Shown: positions 19,509 to 31,577 of the stretch, piece by piece | How the letters are laid out: each line of letters starts with the position of its first letter | How positions within the stretch are numbered: the stretch's first letter is position 1 | DNA from: Lycium barbarum | Taxonomy: Eukaryota; Streptophyta; Magnoliopsida; Solanales; Solanaceae | DNA: 64,000 nt | Assembly: GCF_019175385.1 (NCBI RefSeq) | Contig: NC_083345.1 | Coordinates: 114,128,480-114,192,479, forward strand | Reading direction: 5' to 3' | Made by a program: the position numbers and the translations under genes | Notes under the pieces: model-generated | Told to the model about the DNA's origin: nothing | The model's database searches: none | What the model saw: only the letters and a program-made list of their open reading frames with translations

Positions 19509-22417
19509 TGTTATATCCCGTATTTTTGAACGTCGGATTATTTGTAAGCTGAGGTGGGGCCCACATGTCAAGATTTTTTTTGGAACATGCGACAAGTCAT
19601 ATGAATCACATATGTGAAGTTAAACACAACTCAAGAAGGACCCTTGGGCCAAATCAAAGTGGAAGTCCTCCAAACGAATATTTTTAAGAAAACGTTTTCG
19701 GGTGATCTGACTTCTAGGGGCAAAAACGGTATTATAAGTTTGGAATTTGGAAAAATACCAAGAAATATAAGTTGTAGATAATTGAATTAGCTTTCCAACC
19801 ATAGGTCGTGGGTTCCCAGGTGACGTCGGTACAAGGAGATATGGACGTTTTAAGATCGCAAGGTCAGTGGGCTAGGCCCAACTCAGGACCAACCGGGTTG
19901 GCCCAAAAAAATGAAAAGAAAAATTTAGGCCCAAAAAGAGAAAGGGTGACCGGCCAAGCCTAAAGCCCAACCCATGATTCTAATATTTCCCACGTGCTAA
20001 AATGAATATAAGGGTCATTTATCCATTAGAAAGTTCTTGAAACATAGAAGAGAAAAACAAAGCAACAAGAAGAGCAAATGAGAAGGCCATACACGGCCAT
20101 GACCCAAGAAAATTCACCCCTTAAAATCTTCTCCCAAAAATTATTTTCTTGTGGTATTCCTACTAATTCAAGGGTCCTTTACAACTTGGTGTAATTATTT
20201 TGGAAGAAAGAGCACTTGTTTCTTCAAGTTGACAACTTGGTCAAGTGAAGAAGATTGTAGAAAAAGGTAAGAATTAATCCCTTTTTATTATGTTATGAAG
20301 GTTGGTTTATGTTGTAGTATGTAGAAATGAATAGAATTTATGGAAATATGGAAGTTTACAAAGCGGGTTTGCATGTGTATGTAATGTTGTATAAATAAGA
20401 TAAGTTGAATTTTATGTTGTATTCTAGTTGTGGTTATGGTGAAATTTATATTGGAAATGAAAGTTGAATAAATTTGGTGGAAGTTGGAAATATGGAATGT
20501 AGAAGATTATGTCACTTTATAATGGTTTTGTGATATTATGGAAATGAAGTTGTTAAGATGTGAATTATGATTATGGTTGTCGATATTTGAGCCGAGTTAA
20601 ATCTCGGGGATGTTGTATGTATAGGGGAGATGCTGCCCAAATTTTTGTAGAAAAGTATTGGTTAAGATTGAAATCTTAAAGCCTTACAATTAACATTTGG
20701 TAATTGTGACCAAATTGTAGATTTTGGCGAACTTGAAACTTTATTTTGGAGACGTGTATGAAGCGGAAAAGGTATGTAAGGATTTACTCTTCCTTCTTTG
20801 GCATGTCTTAGACATACTAGGTTGGATACGAGCCTCGGGGACAACTCTATTCTCCGGAATCCGTGCCTAAAGTTTTCCCTTTTTCATTCAATAGAATTGA
20901 ATTAGACCTTTCATGAATAGTGGGAAGAATTGCCTAGCTATCTAGAACTTGTACAAATGAGACCCGACTACCTTAAAACTCTCACAAGTGACGTCATAAA
21001 ATGTAACGTACGTAAATTGTGTACGCCGCCTCATTTGACCTGAGGTGGGCCCATGGTTCCCGGATTTTTCTTTATTTTTTCGTTTATCAAACGATAAGTG
21101 TTGTGACTATTCTAATAAGGATATTTCTATGATGATAATGATAACGATGATTTTAAGAAAGAGAATATGTCTATGATGAGTATGACAAGAATGATTCCGC
21201 GACTAAGAGCCTTAAGTTAAGGATTCAATATGAGCATGAAAGTATCAAACTATATCTTGATCGTTAATTCTATTCCTTGGTTATGACCCTATTTTCTAAG
21301 GATTCCAAAGCATATGAATTGACGTTTATGATGTCCATAATTTTATTCTATGTTTTCTTAGTGTTGTCCTTCGTTGATAGTCTCATATTATAAGTATCGT
21401 TCCTTCAAGGTGAGACAAGCGGCCATGGTTATTCCATAAGGTAATCGGAGGTTACCGACCTTATGTCACTCCGATACGGACACGATTTTCTTTAGGCTCT
21501 CATGCATGATGTTTATATGTTATAAGTATATGTATATGTATATGGGGAAGATTGGAAAAAGGGAAGGCGCTATAGACGCACAGCCACCTGATCAGTTGGA
21601 GTTGGTACATGATATCATCCCGGACGCGGGATATATAGTAAAATGGATCGGAGCCGACGTCTCGTCAATATGACATGTTCTATTTTCTATATATATGGAA
21701 AGAAATGTCTTCCTAAGAAAGTAAAGTAATATATGTATATGGACCGGGCTACACGTTCCGCAGCAATATGTTATAGTATATGCACATATGGATCGAGCTG
21801 CACGTTCCGCAGCGTCAAGCATGCATGGTATTCACCCAAGGGCACTTATATGCACAGGTTATTTTTCTACCTCATGATATGCTCGGTATTTCTTTGATGT
21901 CATCATCCATGTTCTATATTTCCTGTATGTTATTATTCATGCCTTACATACTCGGTACATTACTCGTACTGACGTCCCTTCTTGTGGACGCTGCGTTTCA
22001 TGCCGCGCAGGTCAGCAGGTAGACAGATTTGACCCCTAGAAGCTCCATCAGCAGTACTGTGTCAACGCTCCAGTTGTTCCGGAGCCTCAGCTTCTTGGTA
22101 CTACTTTTGTGTACATATTCGGGCGCGGTAGAACCCGGCCCTTCTTGTATATATATGTGTGCTATGTTTAGAGGCTCGTAGACAGATATGTACAGTCAGA
22201 TGGTTTGTACTTTTGTTCGTTGTGGGGTTGTATAACATGCTAGCAGATTTTATTAACACCTGATTACGGTCACGCTATTAATGATAGAATTAAGTAAAAA
22301 AATAATAATAACGGTATAACTTATGTGGCCCACTTAGTAGTAAGAGTATGACACGATCTAAGGGGTGCTCGGTACAAGTACCGGGTACCCGTCGCGGCCC
22401 CTAGTCGGGTCGTGACA
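19509..22417 (+). mobile_element. Solo LTR of a Ty3/gypsy element, 2909 bp, nested in the MULE
   Basis: It starts TGTTATATCCCG and ends GGGTCGTGACA, flanked by an exact 5-bp duplication, CTTCT (19504-19508 and 22418-22422). There is no internal coding region, so the element was probably reduced by LTR-LTR recombination. Its 3' end (CGTCGCGGCCCCTAGTCGGG) and an internal GACGTCC...GGACGCTG...CAGGTAGACAG region match the LTRs of the gypsy element at 54.9-64 kb in reverse, so they belong to related families. Confidence 0.88.
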
Positions 22418-22422
22418 CTTCT

Positions 22423-24541
22423 GATTACCACTGGTGATTGAACCTCGGGAGCAGACGTCGATGAGCTAGACATAAAATCTATTATTGGGTAATATGCATC
22501 ATCAGTTGCAGGCATCGTTGAGCTGGGCATATCTTGATCAAAACGAACCTCTTCCTCATCAACCAACTGGTGATCCACGGGACCTCAACCCCGTCTGTTA
22601 CCTGATTGGCGTCCTCTACCACGGACGCAGGTCTTGGTACATTAGGACGTTGATGACGAGACACTTGCACAGTAGGCGGCTTAACATACTCTGCTGGTGG
22701 TGTATAATTGGGAGCGAAACTCAACATCGTCCCCAGAGAGGCAATAGCCATGGACTCTGTATTAATGTGGCTAAACATCTCTGCTATTTCCTTCACTTCA
22801 TTAGACTTGGTTGGATCTTGGATAGTCTGCTGAGCCAACCTGTACGATTCTTGATGTCCTAAAGCCTAAAAAAAAATTACAATATTTGATAGTGGTCTAA
22901 GACACATATAAAGACATCAAACATCTAATGTAATGTAATGTACGTACCAGTGCCTCATGCCTGCCTGCCATGTGTTGGTATCCTCTATCCACTTTATGCG
23001 CAGGATTTCCTATGAAAGTGCGTGAGTGACGTCGATACCAACAAAACTACTCTGATAATGACTCTGGGTCTTGAGTTTCATACTCAGCCAGAATTACCCT
23101 TTGTAAACGATTTTCCCACAAAAAGTCTGTTTGTGTAAAATTTTGTTGATCCTCCACTGTTATAGCATACCGCTTGTCACGTTTGTAATGAAAAGGATCA
23201 ATCTCAGCACATGGTCCCGGAATATGTTGCTTTCTACTGAACTGTCTGAGAACGCGGTCTACCATATGCCACTCTCGATAGATCCCACAAATAAGGGGAA
23301 CCTGCGCCATCCAAATAACTTGGCCACGCCGACACCACTCAGGGAGTCCATTAATGATGGCCTCTGAATAAGGCTGCCACACAAACTACGATAGAAAGAA
23401 CATAAAATTACATGATAATAAAATAAATAAATTACACATAAACGTAACTATTATATTAAAACGCCATTAACAACCATAATTATGATAAAATACCTGACCA
23501 TCTGTTAGGTTGTCCAATACATCCCTACGTATGGATAGCACAACACATGCCTCATTTTCGCGAGCTTTACGATGAGTTCACTTTCGTGCAAGAGCCATGT
23601 GTGGCTGAAGGGCCTGGGTGGTGGCTGCATCGGTATAATTCGCTCCCAAGCCCAAACCTATATTAAAAATTTAAAATAAATACATAAAAACCTTATAACT
23701 ATCAAATAGGACAACCAAATAAAATTATATAATTTTAAAGGTCACGTACCTGCAATAAGGAAATGAATCCACACACATCCTTAGCTTTCCTCAACGAAGC
23801 GCGACATAAACAAGTATACAAATATGGCAATGCAGCTGCTCCCCAAGCTTGTCTACTCATTGCTCTAAGGTCACGCATGTCAAGAAAATAGTCTAAATTA
23901 AGTAAGTCACCGGACTTATCCGGAAATATCGTGCCGCCACAAAGCCATAGCAAGTACAACCTAACCCGCTGTTGCACATCAATTTCTGGGGTCTGATCTG
24001 TAATGTCATCTAAGCCTCTAATATATTCAATTAATTTATGTACTTCTAACCTACTAACACCATTAAAACAATCTAGACCGGGTGCCCAACCAGTAAGCTC
24101 ATGGATCAATTGTTGCCACCCAACAATACCTATATTTCTAGCATTAAGATCATTCAAGGGATTATCATAAAAAACCAAGCCAAACATGTGCTCAATATCT
24201 TGTAATGTGATGGTCGCCTCACCTGTATGCAGATGAAAGGTGTGCGTCTCAGGACGCCATCTCTCTATAAGTGCAGTGATGACTGCCCAATCATATGATA
24301 CACATCCTACCTCTACTACTCCCCTAAATCCACACAGGACAAAGTAGTCAAGGATGCGAAGATGAAAAGGATGACGCCTCACGTGCTTCCAAAATTCGGT
24401 ATCCGCGCAGCGAGAAAACAGGCATCCGGTCGGTCCTCTCAAGGCACCATCCCACACAACTTGTGATCGATGCTTCTCCTGGAGTGTTAACACATCGTAT
24501 ACTTCTGGCCCCAGATGTACGCATACCCGTGGAAACTCCAT
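22423..24541 (-). pseudogene. Plant mobile domain (PMD / MAIN-like) gene, four exons, disabled
   Basis: Exon 1 (24541-23750) encodes 264 aa with the PMD pattern: TEFWKHVRRHPFHLR, ITALIERWRPETHTFHLHTGE, TITLQDIEHMFGL. A CAG|GTACGT donor follows. Exon 2 (23657-23494) begins VWAWER, the usual PMD continuation, but shifts frame before RRDVLDNLTDGQ. Exon 3 (23385-22948) starts [17 protein letters not shown] and contains [12 protein letters not shown]. It is cut by TAG after [10 protein letters not shown], beyond which [15 protein letters not shown] continues in frame. Exon 4 starts at 22865 (ALGHQESYRLAQQT). PMD proteins are the family of Arabidopsis MAIN and MAIL1, which act in silencing and genome stability. 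They are also carried by MULEs, as here. The boundary between its tail and the transposase N-terminus near 22.42 kb is unclear. Confidence 0.85.
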
Positions 24542-24574
24542 ACCTTATATAAAAAAAAAATGAAGTCCAGATCA

Positions 24575-25355
24575 AGCTATTTGGAGTAACTCACTATTAA
24601 AAAAAATATATTATTCCAATTTTAGCAGAACAAATATGTACTGGCTAGGTAAAGCCAACTTCCATACGCCTTATTTAGAAACCACTGATAGTGGACCACA
24701 TTAATACCTATAAGGTATAGACAAAATAATTGTCCACCCACTTAGACTTAGGTCCCATATAATAAAGCATTATCATGACATTTTAAGTATCTTTTTTTTT
24801 GGGCTACTGAGGCATCAATTAAGTTTCACTTTTCTGGCTATATAAATATCACATTAAAGGTACAATGAAAAACAATTAGTAATTCAGATCTTTTATATAA
24901 CAATCCACAAAAATAACAGCAACATAACAACAAATTTCTTCAAAAGTGCTACTAAACAAATCGGACCTTTTATATAATAATGCTTCTAACAATCATATCT
25001 TAAGTTCAAATTAAAATAACACAAATAACACAAACATATATCTTATTAAAATAACACAAACATATATCTTATTAAAATAACACAAATAAAAAATAACAAT
25101 TAAGATATATAAGACAAACAGATCTACATCTACTATAAATATACAATATTATATGAGTTAGAAAAAATACCTTAATTTAAATAGCAACAAAAGATAAAGA
25201 TGAAGAAGTTGCTCCAAATATTAGACTGTAATGCAGGGTTTAAAAAGAAAATAAATGGAGGAGAAGGAGATGGAGAGGTTCTATAACTTCAAAAATGGAG
25301 AAATGGAGGAAGAGGCGGAGGAGAAAGAGCTGAAAATTTAGGGCAACAAAAATGA
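24575..25355. other. AT-rich 5' region of the MULE genes
   Basis: No ORF. A short direct repeat (ATAACACAAACATATATCTTATTAAA) near 25015-25080 is the only structure seen. It presumably includes the leader or promoter of the PMD gene. Confidence 0.45.
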
Positions 25356-25359
25356 GTCG

Positions 25360-25584
25360 TGGAACTGTCCACGTTTCACAATTATATATTGTAAAACGTG
25401 GACTGATCCACGTTATACATTTTAATTTTTTTTTTAATTTTTCGGTGATTGCTCTGACAGACGAAAAAAAAAAATGAGGTATAACGTGGATCAGTCCACG
25501 TTATACTCGTTTTGGTATATAAATTTTTTGCTATCCCCTTTTGGTTTATATCGTGTATTTTTATACCCTTTAAGCTCCGAACTT
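25360..25584 (-). repeat. Right terminal inverted repeat of the MULE
   Basis: It is the reverse of 17212-17443. It includes the palindromes near 25388 and 25480 (ACGTGGATCAGTCCACGT type) and a decayed third at about 25363 (CGTGGAACTGTCCACG). The copies differ by scattered substitutions, so the element is not recent. Confidence 0.85.
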
Positions 25585-25825
25585 CAATTATTTTTGTCTT
25601 TTGGTACTAATTTACTTTGTTGAAATTGACAGGTAAATTTCTGGAATTATTGGAGCAACAATGATAAGTGACCTATATTGATCAACCAAAGGTACAATTG
25701 GAGGCAATGGCGGAAGAAAAAGGAGAAGACTATGCGGCTTTGTATCTCAAGCAAGACACTACTATTGTAATTGTTGTCATAGAAAAATTATGTATTGTAA
25801 ATATTTTCAAAGCTAACTATGTAAT

Positions 25826-28800
25826 TGTTGACACCCAATTTTGTCCCTCCTTTATTCCAATTTATTTCCTCGGGCTTCTATATTTATTGACGAGTTAAAC
25901 ACTTTATTTTCGCTATTATTAATTTTCACTATTTTACTATCAACGTTACTAGCATTACTTTATCACAAAGTTCAAAATGATTAGTCGTCATTTTGTTTTC
26001 AGATTTTTGTACTCGTTAAATTAATTATACTTTATCAAGTCCTTTATTTTCTACATATTAATCACTAATTATCATAGTATACATTGTACTAGTTATTAAA
26101 TTAGAAGCCCAAAAATAATTTAAATAAAGGAGGAAGGATTCATATTTTCAGCCAATTAATAGCCCAAAATACAAACATAATATGCCCCAATCCGCAGCCC
26201 ATTCAGTAATTCACTAACCAGCCCACTTAAAATCTATCACTTACCCAATAGTCCAGCCCAACCGAAATTACCCGACCCGGCCCACGTTAAAGCTTATTCA
26301 TCATCCCCCTAAAACAAAACCTAATCAGACGCCGCACTCTCTTCTTCACGCCTCACCCCTTTGTCTTTCCTCCCCTCTGTCTTCTTCAACAGATTCGACA
26401 AAACCACAGAAATCTTTCGCAAAAAAATAGGCCTTGCATGGCCATTTGGGGAAAAAAACAATTAATGGTCGGTCCTTCTCCCTCAGATTTTCAACGGTTG
26501 AAAGCTTTGGGTTTTGTTTCTTTCACCGTCCTCTGTTCGAATCTGATTTTACTTTAATGGTTTTGTCCATTTATGAAGGAAAAATCAATTCCTGTGATTT
26601 TCTCGAGTACAGTTTTAAAAGAGGTTTTGTCCATTTCCCTTTGTGTCTGATCAGTGTCATATTCACCAACGTTCTGATTTGAAAAGGAATTCAACTTCGA
26701 ATCCCGCCCAAAACGAGTGACAAACCCTAGTTTCGTCTACTATAAATACGGCCATATACTTCAGCCGATGGGGGATTGACTGGAAATTATCATCGAGCCA
26801 TAGCCTCACTCTAAAAAAAAAGAACAGCCAACATATTACTCTATTTTCACTTTTTGGTTTGAAACTTTAGTTAATTTAATCGGGTTCGGGTTCGTTCGTG
26901 TTCGAGTGTGTACCCTAGTTCACTGCACTCGAGGAAGGCAAACAATCTTTCTTTAAGTAGTTTCATTTCAGTTTTAGTAGCTTAAGAAGTAGTTATATGT
27001 TCTTACATGTTTGTTTCAGTTGGTTGAATCTCAGTTTAATGACTTGTAGTATTATGCATGCTCAGGATTAGTTAGTTTGATTTTGGTTTTAACAATGTTT
27101 GTATGTTCATGTCTTAATTTGGTTCGGGTTTAATTTCTGTTCAATAGTTGAATAGCATTATGTATGTTCCTGTTTTAATCAGTTTGATCTCGGTTTGGTG
27201 ATTAATAACATCTATAGGTTCATGTATTAGTTTGGTTTTAACTTAATCTTATCTTGTTTGATTCTGTAGTCATTCAGCTTTATGTGCATTTGGAAGATTA
27301 GTCATGTAGATTTTAAAACTCATTTGTATATTTTGATTAAGTTATAAGTCAGCTTTAGGTCGGCAACCTGTTAGTTATGCAGATTTGTATTTTATCAGTG
27401 TTTTGAATCGTCTTGTCAAGTTGAAATATGAATTATGTGATTAAAACTAATTAGTCATGAGTTTATTAAGTCTAGAACCTTAATTCAGTCGTGTCTGGTA
27501 AGATTACAGTCAGTTATGTGTGATAAAGTTTAGGATCTGTTTTACCCAGAAGTAATAGTATGGTTAAGCTTCATTTTTGAAACGATTACAATTTGGCTTA
27601 ACTAATCATTGTGTCTTGTTGGCTGCTGATCGTTTACAATGTTGTCCCAAACCCATTTTAAGCTCATATCTCTCTTTTAACTGCAAATATACTTGATGTT
27701 TCTTTTTCTTTTTTTTTTCTCCCTCTCTGAGAACTAGCTGAAATTTTCAAACCTCAAATGTTACCTGTTTCCTTTCTCTGTAGCTATTCACTGGATGTCG
27801 TTGAATTTCAAAATCTTTAAGGGTATCCAAAATCATGTTATTTTTAATAAACTTGAACTCTTGAATCTTTTGGGAGACATGTTTGACTTTCTCATAAGAA
27901 TGCCATAGATTTAGGAAGTTCCAAAATAGAATGTGCATACTGTGATATGGATGAAATGGTGTATCGTTTATGGCATTGGACCAATCGTCATATACAGATG
28001 TGGAAAATTAGAATTGCTGGTCTGGTGGTAGTTAAATTCAGGCCACACTTCGATGAACAAGTCATGGAACGTGATTACTTGACTTTTTTTTTTGAGTTGG
28101 CTGTGCTGATTCTTCAAATGTGAGAGTTTACGTAGCAGACTTAAGTTGGGAGGATTGGATGGTAGTATAGAAAGACGATATACAAAACTAATTATCAGAA
28201 AAGATAAGCATGCAAAAAGTTGATACTTAATCAAGAATTTTATTAATAAAAGAAAAAGAAACTAAGTTAGTACTGAGACATAGTTACAAGTTGTGCAAGA
28301 TTCCAATTATGTTTGACATAGCATCCACATCCTGTACAAAGACTAGGTTGCACCAAAAAGCTATCATGGAGGCAGAGCTAATTTTAAGGTTAAGTATTTC
28401 TCTTGCCTTCAAAAATTATATGGTTCCTTTCGGTCCAAACTGTCCACAAATGCTCTAGGGGATAGTATTCTGATTTTGTGAGTTCTCTTATTCAGTCCAT
28501 TTTGCACTTTTCACATCCGTTATAGTTGGTCATGTTCGATATTGGAATTTGTTTATTTCTTCAGATTGTTGACGTTATAATAAATGTAATATTTTGAATT
28601 TGTTTGGTATAAGTTCTTTCATTTTCTTCTTTATCTTCCATAATTGCCTTAATCGGGTTTTCTTTCTAATCCTATTTTTCTTTTCCTTTGCATGAACACC
28701 GGAGCCGAAGAGTTTCATTTTGAGACTCAACGACACCTCTTACGGAAGTCCGCGCACCATTCATTGTCTATTAAGCAAAAATTGCGGAATGTTGCCACTA

Positions 28801-29580
28801 CGTCGTGAATACCGAAATGGCTTTTGTCATCCCATGTTGCCATTTTATTTATCTGATGGTGTGATTAAACTTGCTTATGTGACTAACCTTTGTTTGCTGT
28901 TGAGTAATTCACTACTTAGATTTTGGTTACGTCATAAGTTGCATTTGATATTTCACTCTAGTTAATATGCAAAGGACTAGTTATTTAATGTTGGGCTTTG
29001 CTTATATTTTTTCACCAAAGGGACGTATTTTATCAAAAACTTTCATTTTCTAATAAGTCTGATCTTTCTTTGAACATAAGAAGAACTATCTTAATTTCTT
29101 TCAATGTCTCATAATCGCATCCCCGACAAAACTTAATATTTTCAATAAAGATTAAAGATTATTACTAGTATAATTTGCAAATGAGAAAATTGATTTTACA
29201 AGAAGAGCTTTATAAAAGGAGTTGATACAAATGTTTCTTTAAATTAATTTAACTAGCTCCCTCTTAACACCCGCACCATAAACATTTTTACGCTCATGTT
29301 CTACACTTAGCCTAATTAATTATAAGTCCGGTCGGTTAATCATTATTAATGGAATTTAAAGGATGTCTAATACCTTCCCTTTAAATTAATTGAACTCGTA
29401 CCTAGAATCATTTGGTTTCGTAGACTTTAAAATAAAATTAACTTTAGATAATTACTTTAATTAGCCTTAGGTGTCCTAATTCACCATAAATAATTAGGTG
29501 GCGACTCCTAACTTTAATCAACTCCGGAATTACCGGAATGTTATAAACTATTTTGACTTCGATTAAAATAGGGTATAATA
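25826..29580 (+). mobile_element. Probable Ogre/Tat-like solo LTR, about 3.75 kb
   Basis: It starts TGTTGACACCCAATTTTGTC, the start I associate with large plant Ogre/Tat LTRs. Near the right end is AGGTGGCGACTCC, a motif also typical of those LTRs. The 5-mer GTAAT flanks both sides (25821-25825 and 29581-29585). The terminal bases on the right are TA instead of the expected CA, so the right end is less certain. There is no internal polyprotein. Small frames within it (26434-26682, 28720-28965 and others) are not recognisable. Confidence 0.5.
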
Positions 29581-29689
29581 GTAATTATGTGTAAGTTGAA
29601 ACCTACTTTGGAACCTAAAATTTTAATTTTTGCAATGTTATAGAAATTCTTGAGTTAACAATGCTTATGGTGTATTATTCAATTTGTAG

Positions 29690-30295
29690 CAATGGAGTTT
29701 CTGTAATAATGACTAAACACTATATATAATTGGCAAAAATATGATTATACATCTTCGTCTTTCGTAGCAATTTTTATTTTTAAATAGCTGTATTTTTAGG
29801 TATTTTGTGGCAAAATGAATAAATTTTTAGCTACGTACAAAAATGTTTGTGGCAAATACTTCAATTCATAGCTATGACTTTCGAACTCGTAGCTAAATAC
29901 AAATATTATTGCCACGAGACTAAAATATAAAATAGCCACAAAGTTTTAATTTTCATAGCAAACAAATTAAGTCTTTTGCTACAAGAGAATAATATATTGT
30001 GCCTACAATATAAAGATTGCTACAAATTTTAGTGTCGTGGCAAAAGAGTAAAACTATTTGCTACAAGTATATATTTTGTGGCAAAAAATTTCACAGCTAC
30101 AACACAAAAAAATCGTAGCAATAAGTATTAGTCCTTAGCCACGGATCATGTAAAGTTGTAGCTAACTTTTAGCTACGCTACTTCTAGCTACGAACGCTAC
30201 GGAAAAAAAAAATTGTAGCTAAAGTTTTTAGCCACAAAAATTTTCATATTTAGCTACAATGTATTTCGTAGCTACATGTACTCTGTGTTGCAGTA
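29690..30295. repeat. Right subterminal repeats of the CACTA-like element
   Basis: This is a dense mixture of TAGCTACAA, GTAGCTA, TTGCTACAA and GTGGCAAA words in both directions, mirroring the left subterminal array. It ends at GTGTTGCAGTA. Confidence 0.7.
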
Positions 30296-30560
30296 AGAGA
30301 GCTGAAAATTGTGAGAGAAGTTATACGGTTTGGCCACACAGAGACCAAAAAAAAAAACGGTTATTCACACTTTGAACCTTTATTTGATCTTTGCTACTTG
30401 TCACTTAAACTTTTTGGTTTTCTGTTGTCAATGACTCAAAATAATGCTTACTATTGTATCGGTTGAACTGTATACTCCCCTTAATTAAAAGCTTTAGTTG
30501 TTAGATACAAACTTTATTCACACTACACCGAACGTAATTTTGATCTTGCTACTAGCTTGT
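30296..30560. repeat. Continuation of the middle DUF761 upstream block
   Basis: It resumes exactly where the CACTA-like insertion interrupts: AGAGAGCTGAAAATTGTGAG, then ACGGTTT and CTTGTCACTTAAACTTTTTGG. This parallels 2850-3070 of copy A. A partial repeat of the same text follows at 30520-30720. Confidence 0.75.
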
Positions 30561-30729
30561 CACTAAAGCTTTTTAGTTTTCTATTGTCAATGCCTCAAAG
30601 TCTCAAAATAATACTTACTACTTTACATGGTTGAACTGTATAACTACCTTTTTCGAAAGTTTAATTTGAAATGTATAACTACTTTATTTGAAAGTTTAAG
30701 TTGTTAGATAAGGAAAAAATTTGTTTAGT

Positions 30730-31380
30730 TAACTATATCTTCAACAAAAGTCCTTTCATGTGGCGAGTCTTTTGTGGGCTAATCATTTGAAAATTCTTTT
30801 TAATAATAAGTGTCAGTGAGACTTGAACCCATGATCCTCATTTGCACTGATATCATGTTAAGAAAATGAACTCATGCCAAACACAAGAGATTGACTTAGG
30901 TCCACTTGTTTTCATAAGAAATTTAGAATTAAGACGTTTGACTTCAAATGCACATCTGAATATTAAGATGTTATTTCGAAAGGACTATAACATTCATGTG
31001 CTAATTTATTACCCCTAAATTAAAATCTGAATACTAAATATTTAAGACTGTTTGCTTTCTCATTATATATATATATATATATTTATATTTAAATTTTATA
31101 AATATTAAAGTCAAATAAAATACTAATTAACCTGCTACTATTTCAACATTTTTTATAAAAAAAAATTATATGGAGGTTGGTGGTGTTGATGTCGACCGTT
31201 AACGGTGGTGGTTGTGGGTGACGATTGGGGCGGTGGTGTTGGCTGACGGTTGTGAATAGTAGCTAGTATAAATGGTGGTTATCAGTATAGTAGTGGTTAA
31301 TGGTGGTGATTGATAGTTGATGTTGATGACCGATAATTGTGGAGGATGATAGCTAATTAATGATTGTACTAATTGATAGC
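30730..31380. other. Non-coding stretch with a GGT/GTT-rich segment
   Basis: No genes. 31170-31380 is rich in TGGTGG and GTTGATG words (low complexity). An (AT)n run lies near 31065-31080. Confidence 0.5.
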
Positions 31381-31384
31381 GACA

Positions 31385-31577
31385 AACGATGATATATAGT
31401 AATGGCTGATGGTGGAGATTATGTAAGCTAACGGTACATTATATACCTTTAAGCATGGTTTATTCTGAAGGTACTAAACGTGGGTTCCAAGGACAAACTT
31501 TAACCAACCAACCAAGTTTTGGCAGGGTTCTCAACTGTATAGGACATGCATGGTCCATTGTGACTCAATAATATAAT
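31385..31577. repeat. Distal block of the middle DUF761 unit
   Basis: It matches 4530-4725 (GGTGGAGATTATGTAA, CGTGGGTTCCAAGGACAAAC, GGTCCATTGTGACTCAA). It closes the second duplication unit just before the third copy begins. Confidence 0.7.

Larger units (their letters stand above)
17212..25584 (-). mobile_element. Mutator-like element (MULE), 8373 bp, with mudrA-like and plant-mobile-domain genes
   Basis: Long terminal inverted repeats of about 225-230 bp begin GAGTCCGGAGCCTAAAGGGT on the left and, reversed, AAGTTCGGAGCTTAAAGGGT on the right. A perfect 10-bp direct repeat, CAATTATTTT, flanks it (17202-17211 and 25585-25594), in the 8-11 bp range of MULEs. Inside, on the minus strand, are a transposase pseudogene (left) and a plant mobile domain pseudogene (right), with a solo LTR inserted between or within them (19509-22417). 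The whole lies inside the CACTA-like shell. Both genes are broken, so the copy is inactive. Confidence 0.88.
5891..30295. mobile_element. CACTA-like transposon shell, about 24.4 kb, with nested insertions
   Basis: The left end reads AACTACAACA and the right end, reversed, TACTGCAACA. Each is one base from CACTACAACA or CACTGCAACA, which is typical of CACTA (En/Spm) termini. Both ends carry dense subterminal repeats built on TAGCTAC, TTGCTACAA and TTTGCCAC. An empty-site comparison supports insertion: DUF761 copy A (2825-2880) runs from TATA straight into AAGAGAGCTGAAAATTGTGA, while here the two halves are 24 kb apart. Flanking 3-mers are AGG and AGA, so the 3-bp duplication is imperfect. No CACTA transposase (TNP2-like) was found inside, so it is non-autonomous or gutted. 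Much of its length is later insertions: copia, hAT, MULE and solo LTRs. Confidence 0.6.
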
